Assembly (NCBI GenBank): GCA_018239985.1
Contig: JAFEGK010000001.1
Span: 1 to 42,114, forward strand
Origin: Verrucomicrobiota bacterium
GTDB taxonomy: Bacteria; Chlamydiota; Chlamydiia; Chlamydiales; Rhabdochlamydiaceae
Direction: 5' to 3'
DNA length: 42,114 nt
The position numbers and the translations under genes are program-made. The notes below the pieces were generated by a model that worked only from the letters and a program-made list of their open reading frames with translations, searched no databases and was not told the DNA's origin. Positions 38,749 to 42,114 of this stretch are shown piece after piece (the first letter of the stretch is position 1; each line of letters begins with the position of its first letter).

Positions 38749-40674
38749 AAAAGGAGTTTTCCAGGGGACAACTTTCAGAAGCTCTTTCGGAATCTCGAAT
38801 AAAAAACGGGAGGGGCTTGAGTTCTCATCCTTCCCATACCGCTTTCTTTGCCGGGACATGCTGAGAGTCAGATATTTTTTCGCCCTTGTGATCGCCACAT
38901 ACATCAACCGCCGCTCTTCTTCTAAACGATTTTCCGTAAGACTTTTCTCATGAGGGATAATATGATCTTCCAGAGCTACCAAAAAAGTCGCTTCAAACTC
39001 GAGCCCTTTGGCACTATGAAACGTCATCACATTGACCTTATCTTCCCGATCCATTTTCTTTTCAAATCGGGTTTGATCGAGCATCGTTGTACTGAGGAAA
39101 TCCTGCAATGAGGGATTCTCCGTCTCCCTTTCATAAAGATCCAATGTGCCGATGCAACTCTTTACGTTTTCCCATTTGAAGTCCCGCATCTTCTCGCTTT
39201 TCACATCCTCTTCGATTGCATCTTTGTAATTGATTTTCTCTAGGAATTCCTCTAACGCCTTCTGGAAGGACCCTTTTGCAAACCCTTCTCGAGTTTCCTC
39301 AATCAAATCCACAAACCGTCTGACAGCTCCGATCGCCCTCTCTTGTAATTGGGGATGAGTCGTCAGATTTTTCATCACTTCCCAAAGAGGAACGTTTTCT
39401 TTTCGATTTTCTTCAGTGAGTATCGCCACAGTTTGATCAGAAATCCCTCTTCTGGGGACATTGACGATCCTCAGCAGCGCTTCCTCGTCTTTGGGATTCG
39501 CAATAAGCCTTAAATAGGCCATCAGATCTTTGATTTCGCTTCGCTCATAGAGCTCTGTGCCGCCGAAAATCTGGTAAGGGATCCCCCGACGCCACTCCCC
39601 ATTTTTTTGCCACATTCCTTGCATCAGAGCCATCTCAAAGGGCCGTGAAATCGCATTAGAGCGGTAGAGAATAGCAAAATCTGACCACTGCAGATTGTGG
39701 GACTTTTTGAGGTGGAGCATCCGCTGGATAACAGCATTTGCCTCATCGGCCTCAGAAGGAGCATGGAAGAGTACAATCGGCTCAGAATCAGGGGAGCGAG
39801 AGTAGAGCTCCTTCTGATGCCGCTCGGTATTATGCGCGATCAGTGCATTGGCCGCTTTTAGGATGATTGGCAATGAGCGGTAATTTTGCTGGAGCTTGAT
39901 CACCTTCGTCGATTCAAAACTGAGAATATTTTTGATTTCGGCACCCCGCCATCCATAAATTGATTGATCATCGTCGCCAACCACACATAAATTGTGATGC
40001 TTAGCAGCAAGTAGACGTGCGATTTGATACTGGATTGGGTTCGTATCTTGGTACTCATCGATCATGATGTAACGGAACCGCTCTTGATACTTGGCAAGGA
40101 CCTCAGGATGCTTCTCGAGCAGCTCGACGGTCAAACTGAGCAAACTATCGAAATCAACTGCATTAAAAGCACGCATGCTACTGTGTAGTCTTTCAAAAAG
40201 GGTACGCGACATTTTGTCTGCAGGAAGCACTCCACGACTTTTTGCATGAGAAATAGTGTTTAAAATGGGTTCAATCGAAGGGAGCTGCCCTTCATGTTCG
40301 AGCTCATTGCGGGCCACTTGCTTGAGCAAACGCCGAATATCCCCCTCATCATACAAACTGAAATCGCGCGTATATCCCAGATGATGGATCTCATGCCTTA
40401 GCAAACGCATGCAAAAACTGTGGAAAGTTGCCAGCACCACTTTTTTTGCGCTGGCAGAAGATACTAGCTTTGCGAGCCGCTCTCTCATTTCTGCAGCAGC
40501 TTTATTGGTAAAGGTCAGACCCAAAATAGCATCGGGGGGCACCCCTTTATTTTCAATGAGATAGGCAATACGGTGGACGATCACTTTGGTTTTGCCGCTT
40601 CCAGCGCCAGCGAGCACAAGTACCCGCCCTTCGGTTGCCTCAACGGCTTGCTTTTGGTCTTGATTGAGCGTCAT
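38746..40674 (-). CDS. uvrD: UvrD/PcrA-family DNA helicase
   Basis: 642 residues. Superfamily 1A helicase with all motifs: Walker A LAGAGSGKT, LTFTNKAAAEM (Ia), IDEYQDTNPIQ (II), VGDDDQSIYGWRGA (III), QNYRS (IV), VMTFHSAKGLEF (V) and YVAITRAKK (VI). It unwinds DNA in nucleotide excision and mismatch repair. It is shorter than E. coli UvrD (720) because the C-terminal tail is short, as in PcrA/Rep-like chlamydial forms. The start overlaps the 3' end of rnpA by 35 nt, and its stop codon coincides with the end of a dispersed repeat. Confidence 0.95.
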   Translation of the reverse strand: MTLNQDQKQAVEATEGRVLVLAGAGSGKTKVIVHRIAYLIENKGVPPDAILGLTFTNKAAAEMRERLAKLVSSASAKKVVLATFHSFCMRLLRHEIHHLGYTRDFSLYDEGDIRRLLKQVARNELEHEGQLPSIEPILNTISHAKSRGVLPADKMSRTLFERLHSSMRAFNAVDFDSLLSLTVELLEKHPEVLAKYQERFRYIMIDEYQDTNPIQYQIARLLAAKHHNLCVVGDDDQSIYGWRGAEIKNILSFESTKVIKLQQNYRSLPIILKAANALIAHNTERHQKELYSRSPDSEPIVLFHAPSEADEANAVIQRMLHLKKSHNLQWSDFAILYRSNAISRPFEMALMQGMWQKNGEWRRGIPYQIFGGTELYERSEIKDLMAYLRLIANPKDEEALLRIVNVPRRGISDQTVAILTEENRKENVPLWEVMKNLTTHPQLQERAIGAVRRFVDLIEETREGFAKGSFQKALEEFLEKINYKDAIEEDVKSEKMRDFKWENVKSCIGTLDLYERETENPSLQDFLSTTMLDQTRFEKKMDREDKVNVMTFHSAKGLEFEATFLVALEDHIIPHEKSLTENRLEEERRLMYVAITRAKKYLTLSMSRQRKRYGKDENSSPSRFLFEIPKELLKVVPWKTPF

Positions 40675-40978
40675 GTTGCAACCCCATCAGATCTTGAGTG
40701 ATTTGCTCTAGAGAGTAATTTGAGACCCCTTTTTTGGGCATCACGACCATCTCTAATGGCTCGAGGCAGCTTAGATTGAGACGAAAAGCCTCGCGCACGA
40801 GTCGCTTAAAACGATTCCTTATGACAGCGCAGCCAAATTGCCGGACAACGGTAATGCCAAGCTTTGCTCTCGCAGAAGGGCAAAAGTCAATGGTGAGGAT
40901 TTTACCGAAATAGCGATTGCGAGCGCTGCCAATTTCTTTAAAGCGCTGCCTTTTGAGAATACGAGAAGATTTTAACAA
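40640..40978 (-). CDS. rnpA: Ribonuclease P protein component
   Basis: About 112 residues from a TTG at 40978, directly after the rpmH stop; the open frame extends further but would overlap rpmH. It binds the RNase P RNA and helps process tRNA 5' ends. Basic N-terminus (RILKRQRFKEIG), strand GITVVRQFGCAVIRNRFKRLVREAFR carrying the RNR signature, and a final alpha/beta segment with VVMPKKGV. Order rpmH-rnpA is conserved widely. The precise start is uncertain because no Shine-Dalgarno is clear. Confidence 0.9.
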   Translation of the reverse strand: MLKSSRILKRQRFKEIGSARNRYFGKILTIDFCPSARAKLGITVVRQFGCAVIRNRFKRLVREAFRLNLSCLEPLEMVVMPKKGVSNYSLEQITQDLMGLQHDAQSRPKASR

Positions 40979-40980
40979 TC

Positions 40981-41118
40981 TTAGACGACTGTTAGCTTCT
41001 TGCGGCCGATGCGACGGCGTGCATTCAGCACTTTCCGGCCGCTGGCTGTTGCCATTCTTTTGCGAAATCCGCATGTCGTTTGACGTTTCTTTTTGCTTGG
41101 TTGATAGGTTCTCTTCAT
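40981..41118 (-). CDS. rpmH: 50S ribosomal protein L34
   Basis: 45 residues ([18 protein letters not shown] at the start, then [17 protein letters not shown] and RIGRKKLTV), a typical L34. Found by translating the minus strand. GAGG lies about 8 nt before the ATG at 41118. First gene of rpmH-rnpA-uvrD. Confidence 0.97.
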   Translation of the reverse strand: MKRTYQPSKKKRQTTCGFRKRMATASGRKVLNARRRIGRKKLTVV

Positions 41119-41140
41119 AGATTTACCTCGTTTCCCTCAA

Positions 41141-41169
41141 ATCCTACAGGAACGAGATCAAAAAAACAA
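41141..41169 (-). promoter_or_regulatory. Putative rpmH promoter
   Basis: On the minus strand TTGTTT (41169-41164) and TAGGAT (41146-41141) are separated by 17 bp; the start codon is 22 nt beyond. Prediction by eye. Confidence 0.4.
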
Positions 41170-41188
41170 TCAAAATAATTATTTTAAC

Positions 41189-41218
41189 TTGAACGGAAAG
41201 GGATCGTTTGGCTATACT
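41189..41218 (+). promoter_or_regulatory. Putative rpmJ-rpsN promoter
   Basis: TTGAAC at 41189-41194 and TATACT at 41213-41218, spacer 18 bp, about 31 nt before the rpmJ ATG. The best consensus-like promoter in the window. Confidence 0.65.
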
Positions 41219-41249
41219 CATGGTTTTTAAAGTTCAGTGGAAAAACAGA

Positions 41250-41387
41250 ATGAAAGTCAGAGCAGCAGTAAAAGCCGATCCCAATAAAGGGGACAAAATT
41301 GTGCGTCGTAAAGGGCGCGTCTATGTGATTAACAAAATCGATCCGAACCGTAAGCAGAGGCAAAAAGGCCCTGCCCGCAAAAAATAG
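41250..41387 (+). CDS. rpmJ: 50S ribosomal protein L36
   Basis: 45 residues. [20 protein letters not shown], then [17 protein letters not shown], ending in RKK; the spacing fits the longer, Cys-free type of L36 (no zinc ligands), as in C. trachomatis CT786. The gene is absent from longer open-frame lists because of its size. Followed after 9 nt by rpsN. Confidence 0.95.
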   Translation: MKVRAAVKADPNKGDKIVRRKGRVYVINKIDPNRKQRQKGPARKK

Positions 41388-41396
41388 CAGAGGACT

Positions 41397-41699
41397 ATGA
41401 CAAGAGCAGTAAGAGCAAAGCAAGAGCGTCGTCAAAAACTCGTCGATCGCAAGTGGAACGAGAGACAAGAACTCAAGAAAGTAGTACGTAGTTTGACGGT
41501 TTCTGACGAGCAGCGTCATGAAGCTCAAAATAAGTTAAATAAGATGCCCCGCAATTCCTCTCCCGTGAGACTTCGGAATCGTTGCATCCTCACCGGCAGA
41601 CCACGAGGCTACCTCCGCAAATTCCAAATGTCCCGTATCTGCTTCCGCGAACTGGCTAACAGCGGCACGATTCCCGGCGTCTTCAAAGCCAGCTGGTAA
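41397..41699 (+). CDS. rpsN: 30S ribosomal protein S14
   Basis: 100 residues. The C-terminal half carries the S14 signature [19 protein letters not shown] and [15 protein letters not shown]. It is the zinc-independent long form (no CXXC pairs). AGAGGA precedes the ATG. It pairs with rpmJ in one transcription unit, as in C. trachomatis CT786-787, and is followed by a strong terminator. Confidence 0.97.
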   Translation: MTRAVRAKQERRQKLVDRKWNERQELKKVVRSLTVSDEQRHEAQNKLNKMPRNSSPVRLRNRCILTGRPRGYLRKFQMSRICFRELANSGTIPGVFKASW

Positions 41700-41720
41700 T
41701 CAATCAATATTTCATTAGTA

Positions 41721-41757
41721 AAAGGCCCAGTAACAACTGGGCCTTTATTTTTTCATT
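41721..41757 (+). terminator. Intrinsic terminator after rpsN
   Basis: AAAGGCCCAGT at 41721-41731 pairs with ACTGGGCCTTT at 41736-41746 across a 4-nt loop, followed by ATTTTTTC. The A-run before it also allows action in the reverse direction. Confidence 0.92.
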
Positions 41758-41768
41758 TTTTATTAGTG

Positions 41769-41885
41769 TTTTGAGCAAGGAATAGATATGTCGGATGACA
41801 CAGCACTTCGTGTCCAAATATGATTCTTTATTCAGTTCTTTTGAGGGTAGAATAGACATGTCGGGTGACACAGCACTACGTGTCC
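41769..41885. repeat. Two 47-bp direct repeats, 70-bp period
   Basis: The stretch 41769-41815 (TTTTGAG, then AATAGATATGTCGG, then GACACAGCACTTCGTGTCC) recurs at 41839-41885 with about seven differences. Each copy contains a TGTC-x4-GACA palindrome and a GACAC/GTGTC hairpin. There are only two copies and a partly similar CAGCACTA word near 41957. Possibly the edge of an IS or MITE array. Confidence 0.75.
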
Positions 41886-42114
41886 GGTGTCCCCTGCGAC
41901 CCCCTTGCGCCCCAATCTCGCTGCGCCAAATCGCGTCCTCGAATGCGGAGTGTGCACAGCACTACCCCGCAACGCCCTGCGGGCTATTCTGCGGTGCAAT
42001 TTTGCTTTGCGATATGGGTCGAACGGCTGCTCGTGCGCTCTTCCCCGCCGGGACTGAAGTCCTCTTTCGGCGGGTGCCCCTTTCGCGTCAACTCGCAGAA
42101 CCGTACAAAAAAAG
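41886..42114. other. GC-rich region without a recognisable gene, runs off the window
   Basis: Visibly richer in G+C than the rest of the window. It holds several hairpins, for example CCCGCCG at 42038-42044 with CGGCGGG at 42070-42076, and CCGCAACGCCCTGCGGG near 41970. No open frame of useful length and no ribosome-binding site. It may be part of a repetitive or mobile element continuing beyond the window. Confidence 0.5.

Noticed and set aside
38746-40674. Truncation of uvrD by the repeat at its 3' end
   Set aside because: All helicase motifs up to YVAITRAKK are present and chlamydial UvrD proteins are of similar length; only the variable tail could be affected.
41769-41885. Possible CRISPR array from regularly spaced repeats
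   Set aside because: Only two imperfect 47-bp copies with a 23-bp gap, no cas genes and no further units; better explained as a duplicated element end.

Overview
The window is a piece of a chlamydial chromosome, most likely from an environmental (amoeba- or arthropod-associated) member of the Chlamydiae. The markers are a histone H1-like Hc1 gene (hctA) next to a RumA-type methyltransferase gene and yajC, the run alaS-mfd with tkt, amn and efp close by, the run of two PtsN-type IIA genes, dut, accD and sod, then rnc-radA beside a homologue of C. trachomatis CT296, and finally rnpA-rpmH / rpmJ-rpsN. From memory these blocks match CT741-743, CT748-752, CT290-298 and CT784-787 of Chlamydia trachomatis. 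Genes absent from or unusual in pathogenic chlamydiae (glutamine-dependent NAD synthetase, EpmA-like ligase, a BTB/BACK protein, an ankyrin/TPR protein) argue for an environmental lineage. By eye the G+C content is in the low to mid 40s, which would fit a Waddlia-like organism better than Protochlamydia; I did not compute it, and the genus is a guess.

Layout: 1-535 holds the 3' end of the 23S rRNA, the 5S rRNA and a strong terminator. 578-4119 is accessory: a secreted BAAT/acyl-CoA-thioesterase-like hydrolase, a long inverted repeat, a two-helix membrane protein resembling an inclusion-membrane protein, and a DUF2721 membrane protein. 4237-6367 is the hctA-rlmD-yajC block. 6406-17589 mixes envelope, effector-like and housekeeping genes: ankyrin/TPR protein, phosphatase, LicD-like transferase, outer-membrane-like barrel, htpG, nadE, epmA, efp, and an Inc-like coiled-coil protein with four 21-residue repeats. 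17676-27764 carries amn, three tandem small lipoprotein genes, mfd-alaS and tkt. 27861-29702 has a BioF-like protein that lacks the PLP lysine, a lone receiver domain and a 155-bp MITE-like element. 29726-32427 is CT296-homologue/rnc/radA. 32569-35385 has a BTB/BACK protein under a 38-bp perfect hairpin, a thioredoxin-fold protein and a Tsr3/DTW-like enzyme. 35374-38639 is the ptsN-ptsN-dut-accD-sod block. 38746-41699 is rpmH-rnpA-uvrD and, divergently, rpmJ-rpsN. 41769-42114 is GC-rich non-coding DNA with 70-bp-spaced direct repeats.

How genes work together: efp and epmA form an EF-P plus EF-P-lysine-ligase pair with overlapping reading frames; alaS-mfd, rnc-radA, rpmH-rnpA-uvrD, ptsN-ptsN and the lipoprotein trio look like translationally coupled operons. 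The most unusual content is (i) a family of dispersed intergenic repeats at or just after gene 3' ends, (ii) the lipoprotein trio, whose members carry both a lipobox and a C-terminal membrane helix, (iii) candidate host-interacting proteins (Inc-like, BTB/BACK, ankyrin/TPR), and (iv) a PLP-fold protein with His in place of the catalytic Lys.
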